Below are positions 43,083 to 54,114 of a stretch of DNA of 64,000 nucleotides, piece after piece. This stretch comes from Arabiibacter massiliensis (GTDB taxonomy: Bacteria; Actinomycetota; Coriobacteriia; Coriobacteriales; Eggerthellaceae): positions 3,313,916-3,377,915 of the forward strand of contig NZ_LT827021.1 of the NCBI RefSeq assembly GCF_900169505.1. The letters are read 5' to 3'. Within the stretch, counting starts at the first letter, position 1. The number at the start of each line of letters is the position of its first letter. The notes below the pieces were generated by a model. That model was not told the origin of the DNA and ran no database searches. It saw only the letters and a list, made by a program, of their open reading frames with translations. The translations under genes were made by a program, and so were the position numbers.

Positions 43083-44266
43083 TTGAGGTCGCGGATAAAG
43101 AGAAATGCTGCGGTTGCACAGCATGCGCTTCGGTATGCCCTACGAGTTGCATTTCCATGGAAAACGACGAGGAGGGGTTTCTCTACCCGAATGCCAATGC
43201 TGCGGAGTGCGTTGGCTGTGGTCAATGCGAGCAGGTTTGCCCCATTGCCAACCCTGTCGCCGAGCAGAAATGCGCACAGGTAGGTTACGTCGTGCGGGCA
43301 GGTGACGAAGACGTGCTTATCGAAAGCACCTCCGGGGGTGCTTTCACCATAATCGCTCAAACTGTTTTGGCGAAAGGTGGAATAGCTATTGGTGTTGGGT
43401 TCGGCGAGGACGGCATGCCGAGACATAAAAGTGCTCAAAACAGCCAAGAGCTTGCAGAGCTCAGAGGCAGTAAATATGTTCAGAGCGACTTGTTGGATAC
43501 GCTTGTCAAGGTTAAGTTAGAGCTTCAATCAGGCAAGATTGTGTTGTTTAGCGGTACTCCTTGCCAAGTTGAGGGCTTGCTGTCCTTTTTGGGCAACCAT
43601 CCCGAGAACCTGATTTGCGTGGATGTCGTGTGTCACGCCGTCCCCTCGCCACTCGTATACTCCAGGTATCTTGAGTATGTTGGCAGAAGAGGCTTCGCGA
43701 GATTCAGAGATAAAACTCCTTACGGATATCAGTATTCTCAAATGAGCTTCGCCGATGAGTCAGGGGCCAGGTTCTTCTCCGAGGGGGTCGAGACGAGTCC
43801 TTACTTGAAAGCGTTCTTCCAGCATCTGAGCGTTAGGCCTTCGTGCTATAGCTGTGCTTTCAGGAAGCGCTTCCGCAGAAGCGATTACACGCTGTGGGAT
43901 TGCTGGGATGCACATTCGTATTCCGCAGCGATGGATTCCGATCTTGGAGCGACGAAAGTTCTGTGCCATACGGAAAAGGCGAAGGCGCTCGCTTCCGAGC
44001 TGTTCGCCCATTCGGATTTTGCTGTCGAGGCGGAACCGGATCTTCTGGTTAAGGGCGAGAAAGAGATATTTGAGCCCCCCAGCCGCCCGGAGAGGCGAAA
44101 CGAGTTCTTCCGCGACTGTCTGACTATCAAAGATTCGCATGAACTGTTCAGCAAATGGTTCCCCGTTAACGGCAGGGTTGTCGTTGAGAGAAACGTTCGG
44201 CGGCTCCTTGCTAGATTCGGGTTGCTTGGAAAGGTCAAGAATTTTCTTAAAGGTATTGTGCGATGA
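43079..44266 (+). CDS. Ferredoxin/FrhB-like protein (F420 hydrogenase beta subunit family), first copy
   Basis: The protein has 395 residues. Two 4Fe-4S motifs open it (CCGCTACASVCP at about 10-21 and CVGCGQCEQVCP at about 44-55). They are followed by FrhB N- and C-domain signatures (ESTSGGAFTIIAQTVLAKGG, LRGSKYVQSDL, GTPCQVEGLLSFLG, CVDVVCHAVPSPLVY). Members linked to F420 use iron-sulfur, FAD and F420; in polysaccharide loci their reaction is unknown, and they travel with pyruvyl-transferase-like genes as here. ATGA overlaps on both sides show tight coupling with the pyruvyl transferase and the next glycosyltransferase. Confidence 0.85.
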   Translation: MIEVADKEKCCGCTACASVCPTSCISMENDEEGFLYPNANAAECVGCGQCEQVCPIANPVAEQKCAQVGYVVRAGDEDVLIESTSGGAFTIIAQTVLAKGGIAIGVGFGEDGMPRHKSAQNSQELAELRGSKYVQSDLLDTLVKVKLELQSGKIVLFSGTPCQVEGLLSFLGNHPENLICVDVVCHAVPSPLVYSRYLEYVGRRGFARFRDKTPYGYQYSQMSFADESGARFFSEGVETSPYLKAFFQHLSVRPSCYSCAFRKRFRRSDYTLWDCWDAHSYSAAMDSDLGATKVLCHTEKAKALASELFAHSDFAVEAEPDLLVKGEKEIFEPPSRPERRNEFFRDCLTIKDSHELFSKWFPVNGRVVVERNVRRLLARFGLLGKVKNFLKGIVR

Positions 44267-45249
44267 ATTCGCTTGTTTCTGCCGTCGTCCCCGTGTTTAA
44301 TGTCGAGAAGTATGTGGGCGCATGCCTCGATAGCCTCGAAGCGCAAACATACGACAATATTGAGATCGTCATCGTCGACGATGGGTCATCCGATGGATCT
44401 CATGCTATTTGTGAAGCATTTGCTGCCAGATCACGGCACAGCGTCAGGCTGCTGAAGCAAGGAAACTCGGGCCTGAGCGCGGCGAGAAATACCGGAATCA
44501 GGAATTGCTCAGGTGATCTCGTCGTCTTCGTTGACTCGGACGATTTGGTTTCGCCCCTTTATATTGACGCCCTTGTTTTCGCTCTTCGAGACTCTGGCTG
44601 CGCCATGGCGACAATTCGTCGGGTCGACGGGTTTCTTGACGGCCAGAATCCCGTCTTGGAAAAAAACTATGAAACCGCTTGCCTCTATGATGTTCTAAGT
44701 GAGGAAGAATATCAAAAGGAGCTGTTATACCAACACGCCTTCAACGGTGCTCAATGGCGCATTTTCGCTCGAGATATGATCGGCGATGATTTCTTTCCTG
44801 TCGGGTTGCTGTATGAGGATCTTGCCACTACCTACAAATATGTCCATGGTAAGGGGGATGTTGCTGTCTTGCGCTGCGAGACGCTCTACGGCTATCGGTT
44901 TCGTCGGGGAAGTATCATCAGGAGTGGGTTTTCGGAACGTAAGGTAGAGTCTGCCGTAGCGGTCACGGACGAGCTTGTACGCAATATTCGCGAGTGGTAC
45001 CCGGCTTTGGATAATGCGGCCAAGTCACGCTGCTTCTCGGTGTGTCGTCTTGTCTTTGCGACGCTTGGTGGCGGCCATGAGGAAGCGAGACGTGAGTTGT
45101 GGCCGCGCATAGTGGCGACTCGAGCTACGGTGCTCTGCGATTCCGAGGCACGTAAGCGCGAGCGGTTGGCAGCGCTTGCCGCTTGTCTCGGTAGCAGGTT
45201 ATTCGGGGCTTTTTGCCAAGTATACAATCTTTACAAAGCCAAACACTGA
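44263..45249 (+). CDS. Family 2 glycosyltransferase
   Basis: The protein has 328 residues from an ATG overlapping the previous stop. The GT-A domain is clear: SAVVPVFNVEKYVGACLDSLEAQTYDNIEIVIVDDGSSDGS (about 5-45), GNSGLSAARNTGI and a metal-binding DSDD (VFVDSDDLVSP). The C-terminal part is variable. No membrane segment for secretion is seen, so it should act on the undecaprenyl-linked intermediate in the cytoplasm. It directly precedes the polymerase gene. The sugar it adds is unknown. Confidence 0.88.
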   Translation: MNSLVSAVVPVFNVEKYVGACLDSLEAQTYDNIEIVIVDDGSSDGSHAICEAFAARSRHSVRLLKQGNSGLSAARNTGIRNCSGDLVVFVDSDDLVSPLYIDALVFALRDSGCAMATIRRVDGFLDGQNPVLEKNYETACLYDVLSEEEYQKELLYQHAFNGAQWRIFARDMIGDDFFPVGLLYEDLATTYKYVHGKGDVAVLRCETLYGYRFRRGSIIRSGFSERKVESAVAVTDELVRNIREWYPALDNAAKSRCFSVCRLVFATLGGGHEEARRELWPRIVATRATVLCDSEARKRERLAALAACLGSRLFGAFCQVYNLYKAKH

Positions 45250-46389
45250 GTGGGTGAAGCGAGGGTGGTTTATGTCTTAATAATGGGGCTGCCGGTTTTT
45301 CTGGCGTATATTTCCGACAAAACAAGGGGCTCTCTTTCTGGTATTCTCGCCGTGGCTGCAATATCCGTCCCCGTGTTTTTTGCTGCCGTGCGTGACATTA
45401 CAGTTGGAACTGACGTTTTGACCTACGGTATCTGGACCTATCAGGCAGCTGCCGCGCAAGACCTCTTCTCGTTCATGGCAGGGCAGGTCGCTGAGGCCGC
45501 CCCAGGCTATAACCTCATCGCCTGGATTTCGAGCCACTTAGGATCGTTCGAGATCTACTTGGGGACATTGCAGGCATTGGCTGTGGCGCCAGTGTATTGC
45601 TATGCACGCAGGCGCTACCCAGGATGCTCGTGGCCGGCCATGGCGGCGTACATGCTGCTGCTGTTTCCAATTTCTCTAAACGCCATGAAGCAAATGATTG
45701 CGGTCGCATTATGCCTTCCCGCCTTTGGTTTTGTCGAGGATAAGAAGCCCGCTAAGTTCCTTGTTTGGATTCTTCTTGTGAGCGCCTTGATTCACCAGAC
45801 GGCCATCGTATTTCTCGTTTTATATCCCGTGATGCGCCTATTGCTCGATTCGAGGAACCCTCGGCTTGCCTTCTTCGGTCGAGGGCAGAGGCTTGTTTCT
45901 CTTTTAATCGTTGCCGGGCTGTTTCTCGTGGCATTTACGGGCGGAAGCTACTTCATCGATGTCTTTTCCAGCCTCAAGGAATCCTATTCGTTCCAAGTTA
46001 ATGCTTCCGGCACGAGGCTCAATTACTCCGCGCTAGCCATGATCGTGTTTTTTGCTTTTGCATATATGGTTGGTAGGCTTCCAACGGGGGGAGACATTGC
46101 GAAGGAAGCACCCGGCGAGCCAGAGCTATTATGCGCCATCTGTTTAGTTGCTTTTGCTGCTGTGCAAATGAACATGATTGCAAGCAGCATGGGGCGATTT
46201 GCCTATTACTTTATGTCTTTTGTTCCCTTGTACGTCAGTTGCCTCATGTCTTGCGACGCCAGGCGCTCTAACAAAGTTTTGGCTTGGAGCTGCCTCATTA
46301 TTTCAATTATATATTTTTACGTAACGTGTGTGGTCAATGGCGGCAACCAGGTATTCCCTTATACTTCTGCGATATTGGGAATCTCCTAA
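45250..46389 (+). CDS. EpsG-family polysaccharide polymerase (Wzy-like)
   Basis: The protein has 379 residues and about ten hydrophobic segments. The early AAVRDITVGTDVLTYGIW and the later SLNAMKQMIAVALCLPAFGFVEDKKPAKFLVWILLVSALIHQTAIVFL match the EpsG family (R-x-x-x-x-GTD-x-x-x-Y and R/K-Q-x-x-A ... H-x-T). It would polymerise repeat units on the outer membrane face. The GTG start at 45250 abuts the previous stop; a later GTG at 45265 or ATG at 45283 is possible. The next gene's ATG shares one base with its stop. Confidence 0.82.
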   Translation: MGEARVVYVLIMGLPVFLAYISDKTRGSLSGILAVAAISVPVFFAAVRDITVGTDVLTYGIWTYQAAAAQDLFSFMAGQVAEAAPGYNLIAWISSHLGSFEIYLGTLQALAVAPVYCYARRRYPGCSWPAMAAYMLLLFPISLNAMKQMIAVALCLPAFGFVEDKKPAKFLVWILLVSALIHQTAIVFLVLYPVMRLLLDSRNPRLAFFGRGQRLVSLLIVAGLFLVAFTGGSYFIDVFSSLKESYSFQVNASGTRLNYSALAMIVFFAFAYMVGRLPTGGDIAKEAPGEPELLCAICLVAFAAVQMNMIASSMGRFAYYFMSFVPLYVSCLMSCDARRSNKVLAWSCLIISIIYFYVTCVVNGGNQVFPYTSAILGIS

Positions 46390-47384
46390 TGCTGTTTTCT
46401 GTGGTCATCCCCGTATTCAATTGCGAAAGCTTCTTGAATGATGCAATAGACTCTGTTTTGAGCCAAGATTACCATGATTTCGAGATTGTCGTGGTGGATG
46501 ATGGATCTTCCGACGGCTCCGGCGCGATTGCTGACGCCTATGCGGCTGCGCATGGAAACGTGTATGTTTTACACGACCCCAATCAAGGCCTCCTTCTTGC
46601 AAGAAGGAAAGGATTGCTCCACGCTAAAGGCGAGTATGTGCTGTTTTTGGATGCTGACGACCAGTTCAAAGCAGGAGCCTTCGCGCGCATCGCGCAAGTC
46701 ATCAAAGACACCGGGGCGGACATAGTCTCATTTCGGCTTTCCCGCGAATCGTCTTTCATAATCCCCAATGGGGGGATTGGTGGCCTTGAAGCGGGATTCT
46801 ATGGAGTCGATGCATACCGGCGTATTAAAGAGCATGTTTGCAGAGGTCGCTTCAATAACTTGTGCGGCAAAGCGCTTCGTCTTTCGTGCGTGGACGTCGG
46901 TGCTCCCTACGAAGCCTACGAGGGTCTTATGCATGGGGAGGATCTCTTTCAGCTGCTGCCCATCGTTGATGCGGCTGGCTCACTTGCTCAGATAGATGAC
47001 GTTCTTTATTTCTATCGACCTAACGAGGGGTCCAGTACCGCAAAATACAAGAGTTCCCAGCTATCCGACATTGTCTTGGTGAATAGGCGTCTTAGGGATT
47101 ATGCCAGAAGATGGGAGAATTCTTGTCCGCCCGCTGCCGTTTGCGGTGAATCGGACCAGTATTTCTATCTGCTTAAGATGAGCGAGCTTGGTTGTGGTTC
47201 CTCCGAGGGGAAGGCAGCCGCTTTCGACGAGATACGCCGAGCAATGTTCAATGAAGGCGTTTTTGACCGCATGCGCGGGGTTGCCATCAGACCCGACAAC
47301 CGCGCACTCGCTTTTTGTATAGCGCGTGGCTGGCATGGTGCTGCCCGTGCTGTCGTGAGGGCTGTGGAGGCGATGAAGCGATGA
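46389..47384 (+). CDS. Family 2 glycosyltransferase
   Basis: The protein has 331 residues from the ATG at 46389, overlapping the previous stop; the frame is open further back only inside the polymerase gene. It has FSVVIPVFNCESFLNDAIDSVLSQDYHDFEIVVVDDGSSDGSG, NQGLLLARRKGLLHAKGEYVLFLDADDQ and a C-terminal helical part. The R-R-K-G form of the acceptor loop is slightly unusual. It is the second of three GT2 enzymes in the locus. Donor unknown. Confidence 0.87.
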   Translation: MLFSVVIPVFNCESFLNDAIDSVLSQDYHDFEIVVVDDGSSDGSGAIADAYAAAHGNVYVLHDPNQGLLLARRKGLLHAKGEYVLFLDADDQFKAGAFARIAQVIKDTGADIVSFRLSRESSFIIPNGGIGGLEAGFYGVDAYRRIKEHVCRGRFNNLCGKALRLSCVDVGAPYEAYEGLMHGEDLFQLLPIVDAAGSLAQIDDVLYFYRPNEGSSTAKYKSSQLSDIVLVNRRLRDYARRWENSCPPAAVCGESDQYFYLLKMSELGCGSSEGKAAAFDEIRRAMFNEGVFDRMRGVAIRPDNRALAFCIARGWHGAARAVVRAVEAMKR

Positions 47385-48403
47385 CCGCTGAATTCGTAAC
47401 CGAGCGCGCCATGTGTACTGTGCCGATTTTCTCGATTATCGTACCCGTTTATAACACGACTGACTATTTGCCACAGTGCGTCGATGGCGTGCTTAGCCAA
47501 TCCTTTGATGATTGGGAGCTGATTCTCGTCGACGATGGATCGACTGATGGCTCCGGTGCTGTTTGCGAAGCTTACGCTGCGCGCGACAAGAGGGTCAGGG
47601 TTCTGCACCAGGCCAATGGTGGCGTGTCTGCGGCGAGGAATGCGGGCTTGGATGTTGCCGTTGGCGAGTACGTCTGGTTCTGCGACAGCGACGATTCCGT
47701 GGTGCCGGGTGCGTTGGACGAGCTTTATGCGTGCATCGCCGACGGACGACCTTCTATGGTTGTTTTTCCCGTAGAGCAGATTGACTCGGACGGCAACAGG
47801 GTCGGACTCATTCCCGCTCCGGAGCCGAGTTTTTCGCTCGACGAGGGCCCTCTGCAGTGCGGCGACCTTCTTTACCCCTTCGCTCACGTATTCAAGAGGG
47901 TTTTGGCTGGTGGCGAGCGCTTTGACACTTCTTTGGCTCTTCTCGAAGACAGGGATTTCTTCTATCGGATCGCATGGAAGGCGGCGGGACGGACGGCCGT
48001 TGTAGGCCATTCGCTGTATCGCTACCTGGTGACCAGGGAAGACTCTGCGGTCAACTCGTCTTCAGTGGCGAAGTCCGTTGCGGCCACGAGAGTGCAGTAC
48101 GACATCTTTCGCCACGAGGAGTCGCTGGGGTATCCGATGCCTGCATTCAGGATATTCGCTGGTCATACGGTTGGGGTGCTTTCCCTGATCGCCCGCAGGG
48201 GTTCTGCACCAGACGATTTCGAAATGGTGAGGTCGAGGCTGCTGGAACAGCGGAGCAACGTTTCCTTGCTCGACGGGGCTTTGAAATTGAAGTGCATTTT
48301 GGCACTGGAAGCGCCTTCGGTGTTTAAGGCGCTTGCCCGTCTTACGGGCTACGCGAAAAGGGAGAGACTTGGTTCGACAGTGATTGCAGCTGGTAGGAAA
48401 TGA
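47381..48403 (+). CDS. Family 2 glycosyltransferase
   Basis: The protein has 340 residues from the ATG at 47381 (ATGA overlap with the previous gene). The core is FSIIVPVYNTTDYLPQCVDGVLSQSFDDWELILVDDGSTDGSG, ANGGVSAARNAGLDVAVGEYVWFCDSDD, the classic GT2 nucleotide-binding and DxD motifs. The C-terminus (ALARLTGYAKRERLGS) is basic and may touch the membrane. It ends the first glycosyltransferase block, with a small ORF overlapping its stop. Confidence 0.87.
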   Translation: MTAEFVTERAMCTVPIFSIIVPVYNTTDYLPQCVDGVLSQSFDDWELILVDDGSTDGSGAVCEAYAARDKRVRVLHQANGGVSAARNAGLDVAVGEYVWFCDSDDSVVPGALDELYACIADGRPSMVVFPVEQIDSDGNRVGLIPAPEPSFSLDEGPLQCGDLLYPFAHVFKRVLAGGERFDTSLALLEDRDFFYRIAWKAAGRTAVVGHSLYRYLVTREDSAVNSSSVAKSVAATRVQYDIFRHEESLGYPMPAFRIFAGHTVGVLSLIARRGSAPDDFEMVRSRLLEQRSNVSLLDGALKLKCILALEAPSVFKALARLTGYAKRERLGSTVIAAGRK

Positions 48404-48591
48404 AAGGCGAGTTGGCCACGCTGCGGCACTCGGCAAACCCTTCGTGCATTGGCAACTTTGCTGCGTACAGGAGACGTCGTTTGGCCCTCGATGCCTTTAA
48501 GGCGCCGAATTGCAGTGCGGGTGCGGCATGCGTTATCAGCTTAGGCGCACCGCTAGGACTGTGTTGTGGCCACAAGCAATTGAGAGGTTAA
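48400..48591 (+). CDS. Possible small ORF of 63 residues between glycosyltransferase and rfbA
   Basis: It starts with an ATGA overlap, as real genes of this operon do, and ends nine bases before rfbA. The peptide is cysteine-containing and shows no family likeness. It may be a decayed gene remnant, or simply the spacer before rfbA. Confidence 0.3.
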   Translation: MKGELATLRHSANPSCIGNFAAYRRRRLALDAFKAPNCSAGAACVISLGAPLGLCCGHKQLRG

Positions 48592-48600
48592 GGGATTCGC

Positions 48601-50506
<1,906 letters not shown>

Positions 50507-50601
50507 TTCAACTGCGGATCTCTAATTCAGGGGTACCGCGATTATCTACTCCTGGCGGTTTTAGTGGGTGCCGCTTCGAGGCTGGTTTGATAGGATTCAT
50601 A

Positions 50602-51645
50602 TTGAATATCGCTATTCTTACAATACAAGACTACAATTTCGGAAACCGCTTGCAGAATTACGCCCTGCAGGAAGCTGTAAGGCGTATGGGTCACGAGGTT
50701 CTTTCTCTGCGCAGAAGCGCTGTCAAGATGCGTGCACTCAGGAAAGCCGTTCGCCGCGTCATTAAAGACGACTACATCAACGCCTTCGACGCTTTCGATG
50801 TCAATATCACCTTCTCGCGCGACGTTGTGTCGAAAGAGTTTGTGAGTCCAAGTCTCAACGAGGACTTCGGCTGTTTCGTTATCGGATCCGATCAGGTGTG
50901 GAATCCTACGTTTCCGACAAACAGCGATCTCGACTACCTGCCTATGGTTCCGGCCGTGAAAAAGGTCGCCTATGCGCCCAGTTTCGGTGTGAGCAAGATA
51001 ACTTCGAACAGGGACCACATTTCCGATCTCCTTTCGGGCATTTCGCACGTTTCGATGCGCGAGCATGCCGGCGCGGCTATCGTGAATGACCTTACCGGTC
51101 GCAATGTTCCCGTCGTTCTCGATCCAACCATGCTTATCTCCGTCTCCGATTGGGCTGAGGTGTCGAAAAAACCTCTGAGCATTGACGTCGGCCGACCGTT
51201 CGTATTCAAATATGTTCTCGGCGACGATGTAAACGGTCCGAAGATCGATGCGATGACTGCCGAGCTTGGCTTGAGCTTAATCGATGTAATGGACAAGAGC
51301 CTCAAACTTGGGCCAGCCGAGTTCGCTTGGCTTGCGGCGAACTGCGAGGTCGTCTGCACGGACTCCTTCCATGCAAGCGTCTTCGCGCTTCTTAACCATC
51401 GGCCGCTTGCCATCTTCGAGCGTAGTGATTCGGAGGTGGACATGTCATCGCGTTTCGATACCCTTTGTACTGACTTCGGCCTCGTTGGTCATCGTTCGTC
51501 TGATCCTGGTTTTTCGCTCGATTCCGTGATGATGCACGATTGGGTTGATTTCGAATCGCACCTCGCTGCTCGTCGCAGGGACTCGCTGAACTGGCTTGAA
51601 GGTGCGTTAGATCAAGTGTGTTCGAATGCTGTTTTATCGAAATGA
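50602..51645 (+). CDS. Polysaccharide pyruvyl transferase family protein, second copy
   Basis: The protein has 347 residues from a TTG at 50602, where the family sequence begins (NIAILTIQDYNFGNRLQNYALQEAV) and an AGGA lies six bases upstream. No ATG fits; the open frame to 50449 overlaps rfbB. CFVIGSDQVWNPTF, VAYAPSFGVSKI, SMREHAGAAI, PVVLDPTMLIS and VCTDSFHASVFALLNHRPLAIF are family blocks. It resembles the copy at 41892 in architecture but is clearly diverged. It probably modifies another sugar of the same glycan, or is a non-pyruvylating relative. Confidence 0.8.
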   Translation: MNIAILTIQDYNFGNRLQNYALQEAVRRMGHEVLSLRRSAVKMRALRKAVRRVIKDDYINAFDAFDVNITFSRDVVSKEFVSPSLNEDFGCFVIGSDQVWNPTFPTNSDLDYLPMVPAVKKVAYAPSFGVSKITSNRDHISDLLSGISHVSMREHAGAAIVNDLTGRNVPVVLDPTMLISVSDWAEVSKKPLSIDVGRPFVFKYVLGDDVNGPKIDAMTAELGLSLIDVMDKSLKLGPAEFAWLAANCEVVCTDSFHASVFALLNHRPLAIFERSDSEVDMSSRFDTLCTDFGLVGHRSSDPGFSLDSVMMHDWVDFESHLAARRRDSLNWLEGALDQVCSNAVLSK

Positions 51646-51700
51646 GCGGACGTCGGCAAATCTGGATTCCCCAAGAGCGATGGGTTCGTAATATATCCTA

Positions 51701-53236
51701 ATGGTTACGAACCAACGCAAAGCGGGGGCGGTCCTCTCTTACATCTCCCTGGTCGTCAACGCGGTCGTCTCGTTCGTGTACGTTCCGATCCTGCTGGGCT
51801 CCCTCAGCACTTCGGAGTACGGCGTGTACGAACTCATCGGCTCGGTCATCGCCTACCTGTCGGTGATGGACGCGGGCCTGTCTACCACGCTGAGCCGGTT
51901 CTACGTCTCCACCTCCGTCTCGGGCGGCAAGCGCGAGGTCGAGAACCTGCTCGCCATGACCAAGATCATCTACCTCGCGCTGACAGCCGTCGCGGTGGCG
52001 GCCGGCGTCGGCGTCTACTGGGCGATCGACCCGCTGTTCGGCGCGAGCTTCACCTCTACGGAGCTCGATCTCGCGCGGCAGATGATGGTGCTCGTGATCG
52101 TGAACTGCGCCATCGTGCTGCCCGGGAACTGGTTCCTGGCCATCATCAACGCCGAGGAGCGCTTCGTGTTCGCCCGGGCCCTCTCTATCGTGAAGTACGC
52201 GCTGCAGGTGCTCGCAGTCGTCGCCGTGCTCCAGTTCCGGTCGAGCGCGATGGCCGTGCTCGCGGTGCAGGTGGCTGTGAACGCCCTGGGCATCGCCGCG
52301 TACGCGCTCTACGTGAAGGGGAGGCTGCGCGTCCGGGGCAAGCTGCATCGTTGGGACTGGCGCCTGGCGGGGAGCCTGTTCTCCTTCTCGTTCTTCATAC
52401 TGCTCGGCATGGTGTTCGACCAGATATTCTGGAAGACGGGCCAGGTCGTCCTAGGAGCGGTGATGGGGGCTTCGTCGGTCGCCGTCTACGGGATAGCTTG
52501 CAAGGTCATCACGGCCGCCTACATGCAGGTTTCGACGGGCGTGACGAGCGTCTTCCTCCCCAAGCTCACGGCCATCTCCGCCAAGACGGCGGGGATGGAG
52601 GAGATCAACGAGCTGTTTTTCCGCTTGGGCCATATCCAGGCGATCATGGTGTGGGGCTTGTGCGCCGCGTTCGCTGCGGTCGGGGCCGACTTCATCTTCC
52701 TCTGGGCAGGCTCGGAGTTCAACGAGGCGTATCCCGCCGTTTCTGTCTTGATGATCGGACTGTCGGTGCCGCTTGTTGAGAATCTAGGTATCTCGATCTT
52801 GCAGGCTAAGAACAAGATGGAGTTTCGATCGGCGGCGCTCGGTATCGCGGCGATCTTGGATCTGGTCTTATCGATTCCGGCGGCGAAGTACTATGGCGTC
52901 GTCGGTTGCGCTTTTGTGACCGCAGCGGTATTGCTCATATGCAATGGGCCCATCATGAATTGGTATTACGCCCGCTTCGTGGGTATTGAAATCCGGAAGT
53001 TCTGGAAGAGCGTTTTCCCGCTGCTGGTACCGGCGATTCTCGCCTCCACCGCGACCGCTGTACTCGGCCAGCTTGTGATAGTCGGATGTTCCTGGCCGGC
53101 GTTTTTCGCTAAAAGCATCGCGTTCGTGGCGATTTACTTCGCAATGCTTTGGCTTGGCTGGCTGAACGGGTACGAGAAATCCCTTCTCAAATCGATGGCA
53201 TCGAGAATCGGCGCGTTGGTTCATTCGCGATCATAA
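51701..53236 (+). CDS. Polysaccharide flippase (Wzx-like, MOP superfamily)
   Basis: The protein has 511 residues and about 12-14 membrane helices. It starts NQRKAGAVLSYISLVVNAVVSFVYVPILLGSLSTSEYGVYELIGSV, the pattern of oligosaccharide flippases, and has the later TGVTSVFLPKLTAI segment. It would flip the undecaprenyl-linked repeat unit outward before the EpsG-like polymerase acts. The first kilobase is much richer in GC than the flanking genes and than its own last 500 bases, which suggests a mosaic gene. No ribosome-binding site is obvious before the ATG. Confidence 0.88.
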   Translation: MVTNQRKAGAVLSYISLVVNAVVSFVYVPILLGSLSTSEYGVYELIGSVIAYLSVMDAGLSTTLSRFYVSTSVSGGKREVENLLAMTKIIYLALTAVAVAAGVGVYWAIDPLFGASFTSTELDLARQMMVLVIVNCAIVLPGNWFLAIINAEERFVFARALSIVKYALQVLAVVAVLQFRSSAMAVLAVQVAVNALGIAAYALYVKGRLRVRGKLHRWDWRLAGSLFSFSFFILLGMVFDQIFWKTGQVVLGAVMGASSVAVYGIACKVITAAYMQVSTGVTSVFLPKLTAISAKTAGMEEINELFFRLGHIQAIMVWGLCAAFAAVGADFIFLWAGSEFNEAYPAVSVLMIGLSVPLVENLGISILQAKNKMEFRSAALGIAAILDLVLSIPAAKYYGVVGCAFVTAAVLLICNGPIMNWYYARFVGIEIRKFWKSVFPLLVPAILASTATAVLGQLVIVGCSWPAFFAKSIAFVAIYFAMLWLGWLNGYEKSLLKSMASRIGALVHSRS

Positions 53237-53246
53237 GGAGGACGAC

Positions 53247-54092
53247 TTGAAGGTAACGGCGAGCCAAGCGGGGGAAATGGCAATACCCGCTTTCACATTG
53301 AGCAACGGGGTGGAGATGCCGGTTCTTGGGCTGGGCACTTTCCCCATGAACAATAGGGAGGTGAAAAGCGCGATCGAATCGGCGCATGAAATAGGCTACA
53401 CCTTGTTCGACACCTCCTCCGCTTATGGAAACGAACGGGGGGTCGGATCCTCGCTTTCTGGAGGCGATTTCGTAACAACGAAAATCAGCAACAAAGCGCA
53501 ACGGGGGGGGGGTGTCCGCGAAGAGCTCGTGAAAAGCATGGTGAAACTTCGCAGGCGAAAGATCGACTTGCTCCTTCTCCACTGGCCCTATCCGGACAAA
53601 TACGCGGAGAGCTGGAAAATGCTTGAAAGGTTTTATCGCAAGGGCTTCTGCAGGGCGATCGGGGTCGCCAATTTCCACGAGCACCACCTTCGAGAGCTGA
53701 TGCGCGATGCCGAGATAGCGCCGATGGTCAACCAAGTTGAGCTACATCCCATGTTAAGCCAAAAGCCCCTCATTGAATTCTGCAAATCCCAGGGCATCCT
53801 GGTGGAGGCCTACAGCCCCTTCGCGCGTATGGATGAGAGGCTGTTCGGCAGCGACATTCTCGCCCGGATTTCCGACAAGCATGGGAAGTCCAAGACCCAG
53901 ATCATCCTCCGATGGAATTACCAAAATGACGTGGTGTCGATTCCCAAAACGAGCTCTGCGGAACGGATGAAAGAGAACGCTTCCATCTTCGACTTCTCCT
54001 TGTCGGACGCGGATATGGCGGCGATCGATTCTATCGACTCCGGCACGCGCGTGCGACATGATCCGGATCATTGCGACTTCGATAGGCTATGA
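53247..54092 (+). CDS. Aldo/keto reductase
   Basis: The protein has 281 residues from a TTG at 53247 (AAGGAGGACGAC upstream); an ATG at 53277 is an alternative. The AKR tetrad is visible: D in LFDTSSAYG, Y in the same motif, K in VTTKIS and H in LLLLHWPYP. GVANFHEHHLREL, NQVELHPMLSQKPLIEFC and IPKTSSAERMKENASIFDF follow. It should reduce a carbonyl with NADPH. A role in sugar or polyol modification is possible from context but not shown. A run of ten G at 53503-53512 lies in frame; the conserved blocks on both sides agree in frame. Confidence 0.88.
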   Translation: MKVTASQAGEMAIPAFTLSNGVEMPVLGLGTFPMNNREVKSAIESAHEIGYTLFDTSSAYGNERGVGSSLSGGDFVTTKISNKAQRGGGVREELVKSMVKLRRRKIDLLLLHWPYPDKYAESWKMLERFYRKGFCRAIGVANFHEHHLRELMRDAEIAPMVNQVELHPMLSQKPLIEFCKSQGILVEAYSPFARMDERLFGSDILARISDKHGKSKTQIILRWNYQNDVVSIPKTSSAERMKENASIFDFSLSDADMAAIDSIDSGTRVRHDPDHCDFDRL

Positions 54093-54114
54093 GCATCGGC
54101 GATAGGAGGCTTTC

